Source of the DNA: Psychroflexus aurantiacus
GTDB lineage: Bacteria > Bacteroidota > Bacteroidia > Flavobacteriales > Flavobacteriaceae
Length of the DNA stretch: 64,000 nucleotides
Reading direction: 5' to 3'
NCBI RefSeq assembly: GCF_010820555.1
Contig: NZ_JAAIKD010000003.1
Span: forward strand, 410,014-474,013
Below are positions 33,942 to 43,420 of this stretch, in pieces; the first letter of the stretch is position 1; each line of letters opens with the position of its first letter. Below the pieces are notes generated by a model. That model ran no database searches. It was not told the origin of the DNA and saw only the letters and a program-made list of their open reading frames with translations. The translations under genes were made by a program, and so were the position numbers.

Positions 33942-34370
33942 TCAGTATTCGAAAAGCTCGAGACATTTCTCACGCTCAACACCGGGCACCAAAACAATGC
34001 TGTACCAGGATTTTTGAGCGATTTCCTCACAGGAAACATGGATTTGATGTCCGTATGCAGAAGCATCTGCAATGGAGACACCATACACCACTTTACCAAT
34101 TCCGGCCCAAACCGCAGCACTCATACACATGGGGCAGGGCTCTACGGTCGAATAAAGCGTCAGTGTCCTGGCATCGCTATATTCTAAATGTTTCAGTTGC
34201 TGAATCACGTTGACTTCGGCATGCGCCACTGGCCCGTCTTGTTTTGTGGTGTTATACGCTTCTACAGACTGCTGCTCTTCATTGACGATTACCGCACCAA
34301 AAGGCGTGTGTCCTAATTTTGCCTGTTCAATTGCTTTATGCATCCAGTACTGCTGATCCTTAGCTATCAT
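33942..34370 (-). CDS. Cytidine/deoxycytidylate-type nucleoside deaminase
   Basis: A 142-residue zinc hydrolase of the CDA fold, related to guanine deaminase and tRNA adenosine deaminase-like proteins. It has the zinc and catalytic residues H50 and E52 (VAHAEVN) and C79 and C82 (EPCPMCMSAAVW). GHTPFGAVIVN is the usual N-terminal motif. The EPCPMC variant and the YGVSIADASAYGH segment suggest a purine (guanine) deaminase rather than TadA, but specificity is not decided by sequence. A shorter frame inside it on the same strand is only an alternative reading. Confidence 0.9.
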   Translation of the reverse strand: MIAKDQQYWMHKAIEQAKLGHTPFGAVIVNEEQQSVEAYNTTKQDGPVAHAEVNVIQQLKHLEYSDARTLTLYSTVEPCPMCMSAAVWAGIGKVVYGVSIADASAYGHQIHVSCEEIAQKSWYSIVLVPGVEREKCLELFEY

Positions 34371-34705
34371 TTCAAATTTAATTTAGGGTATTGATTGAAA
34401 GTTTGCTTTAACACAAATGATGTCAAAGCAACTTGAACATTCGTTTTCCAGCCTGTCCGTTAGGGTCTAGCAGCCATAAAGATAAACGCCTCTCAATAAA
34501 CAAATTCAAAATTAACTTTTATCAAAGCCTATTTAAACTAAATTTATTTCAATAAATTAGTTACTAGTTTTTTAAATGTCTATTATTAATAAGAGAAAAA
34601 GATGAATTTTGCGATGGATTTTGGGCTTGTATTGCTGTAGACATTCTTCCAGTCGTTTTAATTATTATTGCTTTACACTGTGTAATATGTCAAATATAAT
34701 TTACT
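34371..34705. other. Intergenic region, nothing recognised
   Basis: 335 AT-rich bases between divergent genes; no gene, repeat or clear promoter box found. Confidence 0.5.
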
Positions 34706-34900
34706 ATGAACACTACAAATAAGATTTTAATTTTAGTTTTAATTTTAGCATTTACATGTCTAATTATTGGATCCTGGTCTAAAATCAATGGTCATGAATC
34801 ATTGGAATGGTTGTTAACTCTTGGTTTTATCTTAAAGCCCATAATTATTATTTCATTGTTGATTTACAACTTTAAAAAAATTAAAATGGTATTTAAATAA
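34706..34900 (+). CDS. Small two-helix membrane protein
   Basis: A 64-residue protein with two hydrophobic helices (about 6-24 and 35-55), separated by SWSKINGHESLEW, and a basic C-terminal tail KKIKMVFK. Orientation and size fit the small GldL-related or phage-shock-like membrane proteins, but no family is recognised. It is followed at once by a strong stem-loop, which supports a real short transcript. Confidence 0.6.
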   Translation: MNTTNKILILVLILAFTCLIIGSWSKINGHESLEWLLTLGFILKPIIIISLLIYNFKKIKMVFK

Positions 34901-34926
34901 AAAAGCTTGCCATTCTATTTATTTTT

Positions 34927-34962
34927 AATAGCGACGTTTGGCTTTAGACAAATGTCGCTATT
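34927..34962. terminator. Stem-loop after small membrane protein gene
   Basis: AATAGCGAC-G-TTTG pairs with CAAA-T-GTCGCTATT: nine base pairs, one mismatch, then four more. It lies 26 bases after the stop codon and could terminate transcription. Confidence 0.65.
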
Positions 34963-35085
34963 GATTCAGTAAATTATTTTTTGAGTTTAAAATTATAGAC
35001 AGACTCTCATAAAGTAATGAGGAGGCTGTTAAGGCAATAAAGATTTAGGCTTCAGAATTTGATTAATATTTAACTTTAATAGACT

Positions 35086-35106
35086 ACTTTGTGCAAAGCA
35101 CAAAGT
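35086..35106. repeat. Perfect palindrome ACTTTGTG-CAAAG-CACAAAGT
   Basis: Eight-base arms around a five-base loop, in a non-coding gap 137 bases after the end of the convergent BCCT gene. A regulatory site or stem-loop; no protein can be assigned. Confidence 0.55.
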
Positions 35107-35242
35107 CTCTTACAATGACTATAAATTAATCGATATGAAACCCTCGTTTTCTGAAGCTGAATTTTCATACGCAGGCGGAGCTCTGCAAATGTCTATTTCA
35201 CTTAATTACTAAAGCTCCACCAGGCTGAGTGTCATGTTCCAT

Positions 35243-36757
35243 TTACTTATGTGTCAACTGATCGTCTTTTTTAAGACTTTTAAGCAAAGACAGACTCACA
35301 AAAAACAGGATAACGGCAAAGGGAAATCCCGTGGAGATGGAGGCCGACTGCAGAGCAGACAGGCCACCTCCAATCAAGAGTGCAATGGCTATGCCCCCTT
35401 CCATACAAGCCCAGAATACCTTTTGTCCTTTTGGAGCATCCAGTTTACCCCCGGAGGTCATGAAGTCAACGACCAGAGAACCGCTGTCGGAAGAGGTGAT
35501 AAAAAAAGTAGCCACCAGAAAAACACTCAGGGTGGCAGTAATCTTATAATAGGGCAGCTGTTCTAACATTTTGAACAGGCCCAGAGAACTGTCATCCGAG
35601 ACGATTTGAGCCAGATCTAAACCGGTATTGACTTGCAGGTCTAAGGCAGCTCCGCCTAATACGGACATCCAGAGCATCGAAAACAGGGAAGGTACCACCA
35701 GGCCATACAAAGCGATGTCTCTAAGGGTTCTGCCTTTGGAAATCCTGGCGATAAAGGTGCCTACAAACGGAGACCAGGAAATCCACCACACCCAGTAAAA
35801 CATCGACCAGGATTTAAACCAGGCTCCCTCTTCCCCGTACTGATTTCTATAGGTGCTTATTTCAAAAAAATCAGTGATATACAGACCCAGACTCTCTACA
35901 AGGCCGTCAAGCAGAAAGACGCTAGAACCTGCTGCCAATACAAAAAAGAAGAGCAGCAAAGCGAGAATTATATTCAGGTTACTCAGGTATTTCAAACCTT
36001 TGTTTAACCCTGAAAGCACAGAAAGAGTGGCTATCAGAGTGATTCCGGAAATGGATAAAATCTGGAGGTTAATCGTACTGGACAGACCCGATAATTCTGA
36101 TATTCCTGATGAAAACTGAACCGCCCCAAAACCCAGTGTGGTGGCTAAACCAAACAGCGTAGCCAGGACGGCAATAACATCTATGGCATAGCCCGCAAAG
36201 GAATTCATGTACTTTCCAAACAGCGGTTTTAGGGTAGATTTTATCGATAAAGGTGCTTTTTTATTGAAGGTGAAATAAGCCAAAGCGATCCCCAGCAGGG
36301 TATAGATTCCCCAGACATGAAATCCATAGTGAAAGAAGGTATGTTTCATCGCCAGCTTCGATTTTTCCACTCCACTGAGTCCTTCCTCTATGGGATTGCT
36401 GAAATGCAGCATGGGTTCGGCTACACTGAAATAGACCAGGCCGATGCCCATACCTGCAGAAAACAACATGGCAATCCAGGAAAATTTGCTAAAATCAGGA
36501 CGTACATCTTTGCCCCCTATTCTTATGCTTCCATATTTGCTGAAAGCCAGATAGATCACAAAAAACAAAAAATAGTTGATGGCAAGGGTGATGAACCATC
36601 CAAACTGCTCTGACATATACCCCCGAAAGACAGAGAATCCTTTCTCGGCCTGCTCATCGAAAAGGATGGTAATGCTTACAAATAACAAAGTGATTAAAGC
36701 TGAGGGAATAAATACGGGTTTGGATATATCGAAGTATTTAGTTGTATAATTTCTCAT
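35243..36757 (-). CDS. BCCT family betaine/carnitine/choline transporter
   Basis: A 504-residue polytopic inner-membrane transporter with about 12 helices. BCCT landmarks are GMGIGLVYFSVAEPMLHF (about residues 98-115), the HYGFHVWGIYTLLGIALAYF segment and the aromatic box MFYWVWWISWSPFVGTFIARISKGRT (about 313-338), where stacked tryptophans bind trimethylammonium groups. It takes up osmoprotectants or compatible solutes such as glycine betaine or choline, usually Na+-coupled (the GMGIGLV motif favours Na+ over H+ or antiport, but this is only suggestive). It is monocistronic, and no osmotic regulator is adjacent. Confidence 0.93.
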   Translation of the reverse strand: MRNYTTKYFDISKPVFIPSALITLLFVSITILFDEQAEKGFSVFRGYMSEQFGWFITLAINYFLFFVIYLAFSKYGSIRIGGKDVRPDFSKFSWIAMLFSAGMGIGLVYFSVAEPMLHFSNPIEEGLSGVEKSKLAMKHTFFHYGFHVWGIYTLLGIALAYFTFNKKAPLSIKSTLKPLFGKYMNSFAGYAIDVIAVLATLFGLATTLGFGAVQFSSGISELSGLSSTINLQILSISGITLIATLSVLSGLNKGLKYLSNLNIILALLLFFFVLAAGSSVFLLDGLVESLGLYITDFFEISTYRNQYGEEGAWFKSWSMFYWVWWISWSPFVGTFIARISKGRTLRDIALYGLVVPSLFSMLWMSVLGGAALDLQVNTGLDLAQIVSDDSSLGLFKMLEQLPYYKITATLSVFLVATFFITSSDSGSLVVDFMTSGGKLDAPKGQKVFWACMEGGIAIALLIGGGLSALQSASISTGFPFAVILFFVSLSLLKSLKKDDQLTHK

Positions 36758-37142
36758 GCTGCTCTATTGTCGACTCACTTAGAGCCGTTCATAAAATTAG
36801 ATTGTGTTGGAGTCTCTGAGGTTTTGTTTACACCTGCCACGATTGAATAAAAACAGTGTGAAAACGGATAATTGTATGTACTAAATTTAAAGTTTATAAG
36901 CGTTTTTTGCATAACCTGTGTATGACTTCCTTTCCCTTTTGACAGCAATTTAAAGTAAAAAAAAGTCTGTGCGGTGAAAACAAAAAGCTTTTAGGATTTA
37001 ATAACATGAATTGAATCCTGAAATTCGTGTTTATAAGCTGCCTAAGTCTTATTTTTACCTCGAACATTCAAACCTTGACGTCTGAAATAAGACCGCTCTC
37101 TTACATAACTATGGATATCACGATCTCATTGACCCGGACCAG
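36758..37142. other. Intergenic region upstream of BCCT and acyltransferase genes
   Basis: 385 bases between divergent genes. AT-rich; presumably holds both promoters, but no exact consensus box was found. No gene seen. Confidence 0.5.
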
Positions 37143-37679
37143 ATGGTTTTAGCAAAATTTATATTTCATTCGCTCTTAGGCTGGTCTATTGAGGGTGAGT
37201 TTGAAAAAAAAATAAAAAAAACCGTCATTACGGTCTCGCCGCATACCAGCTGGCATGATTTCTATATTGGAGCCTTAACCCGAAAGATTATAAATGTTCC
37301 CATTCACTATGTCGCCAAAAAGGAACTCTTCGACTCCCCTTTTGGCTGGTATTTCAAATGGATGGGCGGCGAACCTATCGAACGGGCTTCCAAGCAAAAT
37401 AAGGTTGAACAAATCGTTGAACTCTTCAACTCCAGGGAGGAATTCCGTCTCGCTATAGCTCCGGAAGGGACCCGAAAAAAGGTAGACCAGTGGAAAAGCG
37501 GATTTTACTATATCGCTCATCAGGCCAATGTCCCTGTCACTGCGGTCGCCTTCGACTACTCTACCAAAACCGTCAAAATTTCAAAGCCTGTTTACACGAC
37601 GGGGAACTATGAAAAAGATTTACAAAACTTACAGCGGTTTTATAAAGGCGTGGTCGGTAAAATTCCCGAATATACCTAA
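37143..37679 (+). CDS. 1-acyl-sn-glycerol-3-phosphate acyltransferase-like (PlsC)
   Basis: A 178-residue acyltransferase. It has the catalytic motif H-x4-D in VSPHTSWHDFYIGA and the acceptor-binding PEGTR motif (APEGTRKKVDQWKSGFYYIA). It is shorter than classical PlsC (about 240) and lacks an N-terminal membrane helix; related short flavobacterial proteins have the same layout. It likely acylates a lysophospholipid at the inner membrane surface. MgtC follows after 203 bases, not co-transcribed by distance. Confidence 0.85.
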   Translation: MVLAKFIFHSLLGWSIEGEFEKKIKKTVITVSPHTSWHDFYIGALTRKIINVPIHYVAKKELFDSPFGWYFKWMGGEPIERASKQNKVEQIVELFNSREEFRLAIAPEGTRKKVDQWKSGFYYIAHQANVPVTAVAFDYSTKTVKISKPVYTTGNYEKDLQNLQRFYKGVVGKIPEYT

Positions 37680-37882
37680 GAGCCTTGAGACGCGAATTGT
37701 TTTTTTTACCTATGCCGTTTTATAGGAGTGAAGCAAGAAGCGGGGGTTGTGTGTTTAAAAAATTAAACTTTTCTTATTTTGACAACACCAAATTTAACTC
37801 GTAAGCCTTATATTCGATACAAAGACTTAAAGCAAAAGGTTTTGACCTGAATTACGAACCTGAAACGTAAAACCGTTTTATC

Positions 37883-38341
37883 ATGCCCGACTTTAACTGG
37901 AATGGAGAGTTACTGATCCTGATGAATGTGACGATCGCAGCCATACTGACTGGCTTTATCGGCCTGGAAAGAGAAGCCAAAGATAAGCCTGCTGGCTTTA
38001 GAACCAATATGATCGTAGGAGGATCCTCGGCCCTCATTCTGTCGCTCGGGAAAGTCCTGGTTGAAAACTATATGCAAAGCGGACTGCAGGAGGTTATCCA
38101 GCCGGATCCCACGCGTATTATTGAAGCCATCATTCTGGGCATCAGTTTTATAGGCGCGGGCACCATTTTAAAAGCCAACGCAGAAAGCAGGGTGTATTAT
38201 CTTACCACTGCGGCTACCGTCCTTTTTTCGGCTGGGATTGGGATAGCCGTAGCCCTGGAACAGTATGTCCTTTCAGTCACAGCCACCTTATTATTAATTA
38301 TCATCAACAGAGCCGCCAAGGCAATAAATAAAAAGGTCTGA
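37883..38341 (+). CDS. MgtC/SapB family membrane protein
   Basis: A 152-residue membrane protein with four to five helices, including the family pattern GFIGLEREAKDKPAGFRTNMIVGGSSALILSLG (about 22-54) and ILGISFIGAGTILKANAESRVYYLTTAATVLFSAGIGIA. The C-terminal ACT-like domain of long MgtC proteins is missing, as in many Bacteroidota members. The family is linked to Mg2+ or acid adaptation and inhibition of the F1Fo ATPase in pathogens; function in a free-living flavobacterium is not known. Confidence 0.88.
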   Translation: MPDFNWNGELLILMNVTIAAILTGFIGLEREAKDKPAGFRTNMIVGGSSALILSLGKVLVENYMQSGLQEVIQPDPTRIIEAIILGISFIGAGTILKANAESRVYYLTTAATVLFSAGIGIAVALEQYVLSVTATLLLIIINRAAKAINKKV

Positions 38342-38404
38342 TCTTTTTTTAATCGTCTTAAGCTCTCTTTCCAAACCTTAAACCACACCTAATTTTAAAT
38401 ACCC

Positions 38405-38986
38405 ATGAAAAAAATAGCACTTGTTATTTGTATTGTTTTGATCAGTACCTCCTGTAAACAAGAAACTAAAAACGACCAATCCTCCAATCATGAGCATGAG
38501 GTAAAGGTTTCTGAGACGGAGACCAAAAAAACACTGAGCCCGCACACTTCAGAAATGGCAGTCATTGACGGCGCCCATATTCATATAGATTACTCGTCTC
38601 CCGGAGTAAGAAACAGAATGATCTTCGGAGGTCTGCTGGCCTATGACGAAATCTGGCAGGCAGGTGCGCACAAGGCCACCTGGATAGAAACCGATAAAGA
38701 TTTGGAAATTCAGGGCAGGGACCTGGAAGCAGGGAAATATGGCTTTTTTGTGATTCCTTCTCAGGAGGACGCCTGGACACTTATTTTCAACACACACTGG
38801 GATCAACATGGAAAAGATGAGTATAACAAAGACCAGGATGTCTTGCGCGTAAAGGCAGAACCCTCTGAAAGTGACAGCCTTACGGAGCATCTCACCTATA
38901 CCATTGAACAAACAGGCGATGATACCGGGATTATACGTATGTCCTGGGAGAAGTTAAGCATTCAAATTCCCTTCAAAGTAATCTAA
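38405..38986 (+). CDS. DUF2911 domain lipoprotein
   Basis: A 193-residue lipoprotein: signal peptide MKKIALVICIVLISTSC with the cysteine at 17, then a Lys/Glu/Thr linker and the DUF2911 beta-sandwich (about 55-190) with VIDGAHIHIDYSSPGVRNRMIFGGLLAYDEIWQAGAHKATWIET-type blocks and EAGKYGFFVIPSQEDAWTLIFN. No enzymatic function is known. Seven bases before the PepSY membrane protein gene, so the two are one transcript and may work together at the envelope. Confidence 0.87.
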   Translation: MKKIALVICIVLISTSCKQETKNDQSSNHEHEVKVSETETKKTLSPHTSEMAVIDGAHIHIDYSSPGVRNRMIFGGLLAYDEIWQAGAHKATWIETDKDLEIQGRDLEAGKYGFFVIPSQEDAWTLIFNTHWDQHGKDEYNKDQDVLRVKAEPSESDSLTEHLTYTIEQTGDDTGIIRMSWEKLSIQIPFKVI

Positions 38987-38993
38987 GAATCAG

Positions 38994-39704
38994 ATGATTA
39001 AAAGAAAAACAGCCTTAAAAATAAGAAAGGCACACCGGTATCTGGGTATTTTCCTCGGTATACAATTTTTGATGTGGACCATAAGCGGAATGTATTTCAG
39101 TTGGACTGACATTGATGAGATTCACGGAGATCATTTTAAAAAAGAATCCGTTAGTGCATCTGCTTTTGAAAATCTGGTCAGTCCTTCCGGGCTTGAAACG
39201 AAAAGGCCTGTCTCATCCTTAGAACTTAGAGAAATTGCAGGAAAGCCATACTACTGGGTCAACGAAGCTCAGCTTTTTGATGCTAGGACAGGAAGCCTGA
39301 AAAAAGAAATTTCAGAAGAAGAGGCTTTACGTATCGCAGAACGCTATATGTTGGAGGAATTGAAACCGGAACACATAGAGCGCATCGAAGAGGTCGGAAG
39401 CCACAGCGAATACAGAGGCAGACCCCTGCCCGCTTATGTCATATCCTACCGGACTCCAGAACATATCAAAGCCTATGTGTCGGTCGAAGACGGTGCTTTC
39501 CAGACCCTGAGACACAGAGATTGGCGCTGGTTTGATTTCCTCTGGATGACGCATACCATGGATTATCAGGGGAGAGATAATTTTAATTCCTGGGTGCTGA
39601 GGGTGTTTTCTCTTCTTGGCTTGATTACGGTATTCAGTGGGTTTTTACTCTGGTACGTCAGCTCTCCCAGCCTTAGGAAATGGAAGAAAAAAACCAAGAA
39701 ATGA
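38994..39704 (+). CDS. PepSY-associated membrane protein
   Basis: A 236-residue protein with an N-terminal helix (about 13-35, LGIFLGIQFLMWTISGMYFSW), a periplasmic PepSY-like domain (about 60-170) and a C-terminal helix (LLGLITVFSGFLLWYVS, about 205-222). Related proteins are annotated as PepSY domain-containing or PepSY-associated TM proteins, and some act in iron or siderophore reduction. It follows the DUF2911 gene by seven bases. A second, smaller PepSY-type protein lies at 43421. Confidence 0.82.
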   Translation: MIKRKTALKIRKAHRYLGIFLGIQFLMWTISGMYFSWTDIDEIHGDHFKKESVSASAFENLVSPSGLETKRPVSSLELREIAGKPYYWVNEAQLFDARTGSLKKEISEEEALRIAERYMLEELKPEHIERIEEVGSHSEYRGRPLPAYVISYRTPEHIKAYVSVEDGAFQTLRHRDWRWFDFLWMTHTMDYQGRDNFNSWVLRVFSLLGLITVFSGFLLWYVSSPSLRKWKKKTKK

Positions 39705-39823
39705 AACTCCAGGGTATTCCTATACACACAGGGATACCCCGACTTATACATTTCCTATTCAGATGAGATTAACTCAGAGCGAAGGACATCCTAACTTTGT
39801 CAAACCTGGCCAGGTTTCAGGCT

Positions 39824-39876
39824 TTAAACTAAACACCCCCCTAAAACAAAGTTTCAGGGGGGGGTGTTTAGTTTAA
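39824..39876. terminator. Long bidirectional terminator
   Basis: TTAAACTAAACACCCCCCT and AGGGGGGGGTGTTTAGTTTAA pair over about 18 bases around a 13-base loop. It lies between two convergent genes. The two arms differ in C/G run length (six versus eight), so the tip is slipped. Confidence 0.85.
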
Positions 39877-39892
39877 CTAGCTGTGATTGACC

Positions 39893-42800
39893 TTATTCTG
39901 AGGAGGACTCCAGAATGACGGCATCAACCGACTTTTGCTTTACCATCGCGTTGAATTCAGGAATAGCAGTCTGCCGAATGTTTTGCCAGCTGGCCAGTTC
40001 GGCATCAATTTTAGCGCTTACCTCCTTTCTGAAAGCTTCACTTTGTGAGGTTGGCGCATGATCGCTCATGCCTTCTAAAGAATTCAGATGGGCAAGCTTA
40101 TTCGTCAGCTTAATCGGATAATTAAGCGGATCCTGACGGCTTTGGTTTTTAGTCTGGTACAAGGCCTTTTCTACCTCTGTGATCTTTTCGTTGATGTCCT
40201 TAGCCTTCTCCACCAGTCCTTTCATGTTTTCATCCGACTTTAATCGATCAGAGACCTGTTTAATCTGAGCTTTAGCAGAACGCATGTCCGCAATGGCTTC
40301 ATGAGCTTCAGTGACCTTACTGCTCACCTTCATTAAAAATTCGAATTTAGCCTGCATATCAGCAATCGACATGGAAGCCCTTGGGTCTTTCAAAATTTCG
40401 AATTCGCGTTCTGAAGACTCACCCTCTACAGTCATCTTCACCTTATAGGTCCCCGGCATAGCTTTTGGCCCCTGCATACTGGCCCACCAGAGAATCATGC
40501 CTTCAAAGTCTGAAGCAGGCTGATAGCGTGTATCCCAAACAAACCGGTTGCCGCCCTTTTTAATATCCTCTAAAGCCACTTCGTTCTTTTCTTTATCAGG
40601 TTGCGTATCAAAGGCTCTGATGAGACGGCCTTCTTTGTCCATAAACTCGAGGCGCACCTGGGTTGAATCTGTAAAAGTCTTCAAGTGATAGGAGACCATA
40701 ACCCCGCCGGGATGATTCTCACCTAGCGTCTTGGAAGGTCTGCCTGCTCCCCCCGCCATGCGATAGCTTGGCATGGGTTTGTATAAATAAAAATCATTGC
40801 GCATCACTTCATCACTGAGCTGATGTAAAGGCGTTAAGTCATCAATCAGCCAAAGACTTCTCCCCTGCGTCGCAGCGATGAGGTTATCATTTTTAAGGCT
40901 CAGATCCGTTATAGGCACTTGTGGTAAATTCATTTGGAAAGGAGACCAGCTTGCCCCGTCATCAAAGGATATGTACATGCCGGTTTCTGTTCCTGCATAG
41001 AGTAATCCTTTGCGTTTCGGATCAGCTCTCACCACACGTGTGAAATGCTCTTCATCAATGCCTTCCGTGATGTTCTTCCAGGTTTTACCATAGTCTTCAG
41101 TTTTGTACAGGTAAGGCCTGTAGTCACCAAGTTTGTAACGCGTACCCGCCACATAGGCCCCTCCTTTAGTGAACGGATCGGGATCTATGCTGTTGAACAT
41201 CATCCATTCGGGCATGCCCTTAGGAGTGACATTCTCCCAGCTTTTGCCGCCATCTTTGGTCACGTGCAGTAAGCCATCATCGGAGCCTGTCCAGATGAGA
41301 CCTTCTTCATAAGGAGATTCTACCGCAGCAAAAATGGTACAGTAATATTCAACGCTTGTATTGTCCTGCGTTATAGGCCCTCCGGAAGATTTCAGTTTTG
41401 TGGGGTCATTGCGGGTGAGGTCCGGACTTATTAGATCCCAGGACGCCCCGCCATCTGTACTCACATGCAAATGATTGGATGCTGTATAGAGCTTGTCGGG
41501 ATTATGCGGTGAAAAGAAAATAGGGAAATTCCACTGAAAACGGTATTTCATACCTTCTGCGCCATAGCCCATCGGATTGTCCGGCCAGACATTGATAGCG
41601 CGAACCTCATCGTTGTCATGATTATATTCCGTTAAATAGCCTCCGTAACTTCCGCCGTAAACGATTTCAGGATTTTCAGGGTCTGGCGCTATGTGAGCAC
41701 TTTCTCCACCTGCAGTAGGTTCCCAGTCGTCTTCACCGATAGAATTTCCCGAGGTTCTATGCGCAATTCTCACCGTAGAATTGTCCTGCTGTGCGGCATA
41801 AATTCGATACGGAAAAGCATTATCGGTAGTGACCCGGTAAAATTGAGCCGTTGGCTGGTTGTGGTAAGTACTCCAGTTAGCTCCACCATCAAAAGAAACC
41901 TGGGCACCGCCATCATCCCCCATAATCATTCGACTTGGGTCTTCCGGGGCAATCCACATATCGTGGTGGTCTCCATGCGGGGCTGCAGAAGGTGTAAAGG
42001 TCTTCCCTCCATCCGTAGAATGGTGGTAATTGACATTAACCACATAAACCCCATCCTCATCCTGTGGATCGGCATAAATACGCGAATAATACCAGGCACG
42101 CTGACGCAAAGCACGGCTTTCGTTAATGCGCTTCCAGGTTTTTCCACCGTTATCAGAACGAAACACGCCGCCTTCATCGGCTTCTACAATAGCCCAAACC
42201 CGTTCAGAATTTGCCGGAGAAACGGCAACACCTATAATACCCAGAGTACCCTGAGCCATACCTTCATGGTCTGTCAGTTTTTCCCAGGTATCTCCGGCAT
42301 CTGTACTTTTCCACAGGTCAGAGCCTTCGCCGCCACTCTCCAGGCTATAAGGTGTTCTTCTGATTCTCCATGTGGAAGCATATAAGATTCTGGGATTGGT
42401 AGGGTCGAACGTTAAATCTACTGCTCCGGCATCTGCATTAGCAAATAAAATTCGCTCCCAGGTTTCTCCCCCGTCTTTACTGCGGTAAACCCCGCGTTCT
42501 TGGGTGGATTTATATAAATCGCCCATCACAGCGGCATAAACTATATCAGGATTTTTAGGGTGAATGCGGATTCGGGAAATATGACGGGAATTTTCCAATC
42601 CCATCTGCTTCCAGGTTTTACCCTCATCTACAGACTTCCATACCCCGTAACCATACGACACATTACCACGAACGGTTTTTTCACCGCCCCCTACATAAAT
42701 GACGTTAGGATCCCACTCAGAAACGGCAACCGCCCCTATAGAACCCCCAAAGTAGCCGTCTGAAATGTTAGCCCAGGTCTGACCGCCGTCCTGGGTGCGC

Positions 42801-43039
42801 CAGACTCCTCCCCCCGAAGATCCGAAGTAATACAAATTGGGTTTGTTGGCAACGCCGGTAACAGCCGAGGAACGACCGCCACGGAAGGGCCCTATATTTC
42901 TCCATTGAATAGCCCCTTGATAAAGCGATGCATCGAAGCTTATCTGGTCTTGTCGGTTTCTTCGCTGTGCTTCTGCGTCTGCTGGAATGAGCCAGACCAA
43001 ACTGAAAACAAGCAAAACTAGTGTTGAAATGTGCTTCAT
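39893..43039 (-). CDS. Secreted VPS10/sortilin-type BNR-repeat protein
   Basis: A 1048-residue exported protein with a Sec signal peptide (residues 1-24, ending ADAEAQ). The first 700 residues carry many Asp-box (BNR) repeats S-x-DGG-x-TW, as in RSKDGGETWERI, STDAGDTWEKL, SDNGGKTWKRI and STDGGASWDLI, the pattern of sortilin/VPS10 beta-propellers. The C-terminal 250 residues are helical with a predicted coiled coil. Members are often annotated glycosyl hydrolase, but no glycosidase residues can be pointed to. Transcribed alone from an exact TATATTTG promoter. Confidence 0.88.
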   Translation of the reverse strand: MKHISTLVLLVFSLVWLIPADAEAQRRNRQDQISFDASLYQGAIQWRNIGPFRGGRSSAVTGVANKPNLYYFGSSGGGVWRTQDGGQTWANISDGYFGGSIGAVAVSEWDPNVIYVGGGEKTVRGNVSYGYGVWKSVDEGKTWKQMGLENSRHISRIRIHPKNPDIVYAAVMGDLYKSTQERGVYRSKDGGETWERILFANADAGAVDLTFDPTNPRILYASTWRIRRTPYSLESGGEGSDLWKSTDAGDTWEKLTDHEGMAQGTLGIIGVAVSPANSERVWAIVEADEGGVFRSDNGGKTWKRINESRALRQRAWYYSRIYADPQDEDGVYVVNVNYHHSTDGGKTFTPSAAPHGDHHDMWIAPEDPSRMIMGDDGGAQVSFDGGANWSTYHNQPTAQFYRVTTDNAFPYRIYAAQQDNSTVRIAHRTSGNSIGEDDWEPTAGGESAHIAPDPENPEIVYGGSYGGYLTEYNHDNDEVRAINVWPDNPMGYGAEGMKYRFQWNFPIFFSPHNPDKLYTASNHLHVSTDGGASWDLISPDLTRNDPTKLKSSGGPITQDNTSVEYYCTIFAAVESPYEEGLIWTGSDDGLLHVTKDGGKSWENVTPKGMPEWMMFNSIDPDPFTKGGAYVAGTRYKLGDYRPYLYKTEDYGKTWKNITEGIDEEHFTRVVRADPKRKGLLYAGTETGMYISFDDGASWSPFQMNLPQVPITDLSLKNDNLIAATQGRSLWLIDDLTPLHQLSDEVMRNDFYLYKPMPSYRMAGGAGRPSKTLGENHPGGVMVSYHLKTFTDSTQVRLEFMDKEGRLIRAFDTQPDKEKNEVALEDIKKGGNRFVWDTRYQPASDFEGMILWWASMQGPKAMPGTYKVKMTVEGESSEREFEILKDPRASMSIADMQAKFEFLMKVSSKVTEAHEAIADMRSAKAQIKQVSDRLKSDENMKGLVEKAKDINEKITEVEKALYQTKNQSRQDPLNYPIKLTNKLAHLNSLEGMSDHAPTSQSEAFRKEVSAKIDAELASWQNIRQTAIPEFNAMVKQKSVDAVILESSSE

Positions 43040-43058
43040 AGGTTTGAAAGATTTTAAC

Positions 43059-43066
43059 CAAATATA
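43059..43066 (-). promoter_or_regulatory. -7 promoter box of the VPS10 gene
   Basis: On the minus strand TATATTTG, an exact TAnnTTTG match, 20 bases upstream of the ATG. A weak TTTC-type box lies about 22 bases further upstream. Confidence 0.55.
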
Positions 43067-43394
43067 ATTACAAGAACTGTATAAATCATTCGAAATTAAA
43101 GTTTTGTCTTCCTGAATCCTTTAATGTCGCCTAATATAATCCTAAATCAAAAGTGTACATGTGGATAGTTTATCAAAGCCTTTGAACACAGATCGCCAGA
43201 CCGACATACAGTTCACTTTAGATCAAAAAGCTTCCGTTGAAAACACTCAAAAACCAAGAGCATGTGTTGATATGACTCGTTTATCCGGATAAAAATTTGG
43301 AAAAGGATTCAGGAGTTATCAGTCCCAATGAACAATTTAATAAAGGGATAAACTTCTATTTTAAACAAGCGTCCAAAATCTAAAGTACATCGTG

Positions 43395-43402
43395 TATTTT
43401 TG
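43395..43402 (+). promoter_or_regulatory. -7 promoter box of the small PepSY gene
   Basis: TATTTTTG, an exact TAnnTTTG match, 18 bases before the ATG at 43421. It supports this start over a TTG seven codons upstream, which overlaps the box. Confidence 0.6.
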
Positions 43403-43420
43403 CAGAATAAATCATCGCCC

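Larger units (their letters stand above)
34901..35242. other. Intergenic region with stem-loop and palindrome
   Basis: 342 bases between convergent genes. It contains the terminator-like hairpin at 34927-34962 and the perfect palindrome at 35086-35106; otherwise no gene is seen. Confidence 0.6.
43040..43420. other. Divergent promoter region of VPS10 and PepSY genes
   Basis: 381 bases between divergent genes, with two promoter boxes described separately. No gene or repeat seen. Confidence 0.6.

Noticed and set aside
33872..34120. Alternative minus-strand frame overlapping the deaminase gene
   Set aside because: Shares the DNA with a gene having the full zinc-site motifs HAE and PCxxC; it lacks any recognised motif.
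41693..42385. Plus-strand frame of 230 codons opposite the BNR-repeat gene
   Set aside because: Ser/Arg/Ile-rich composition reflects the complement of repeated Asp-box codons; no protein family.
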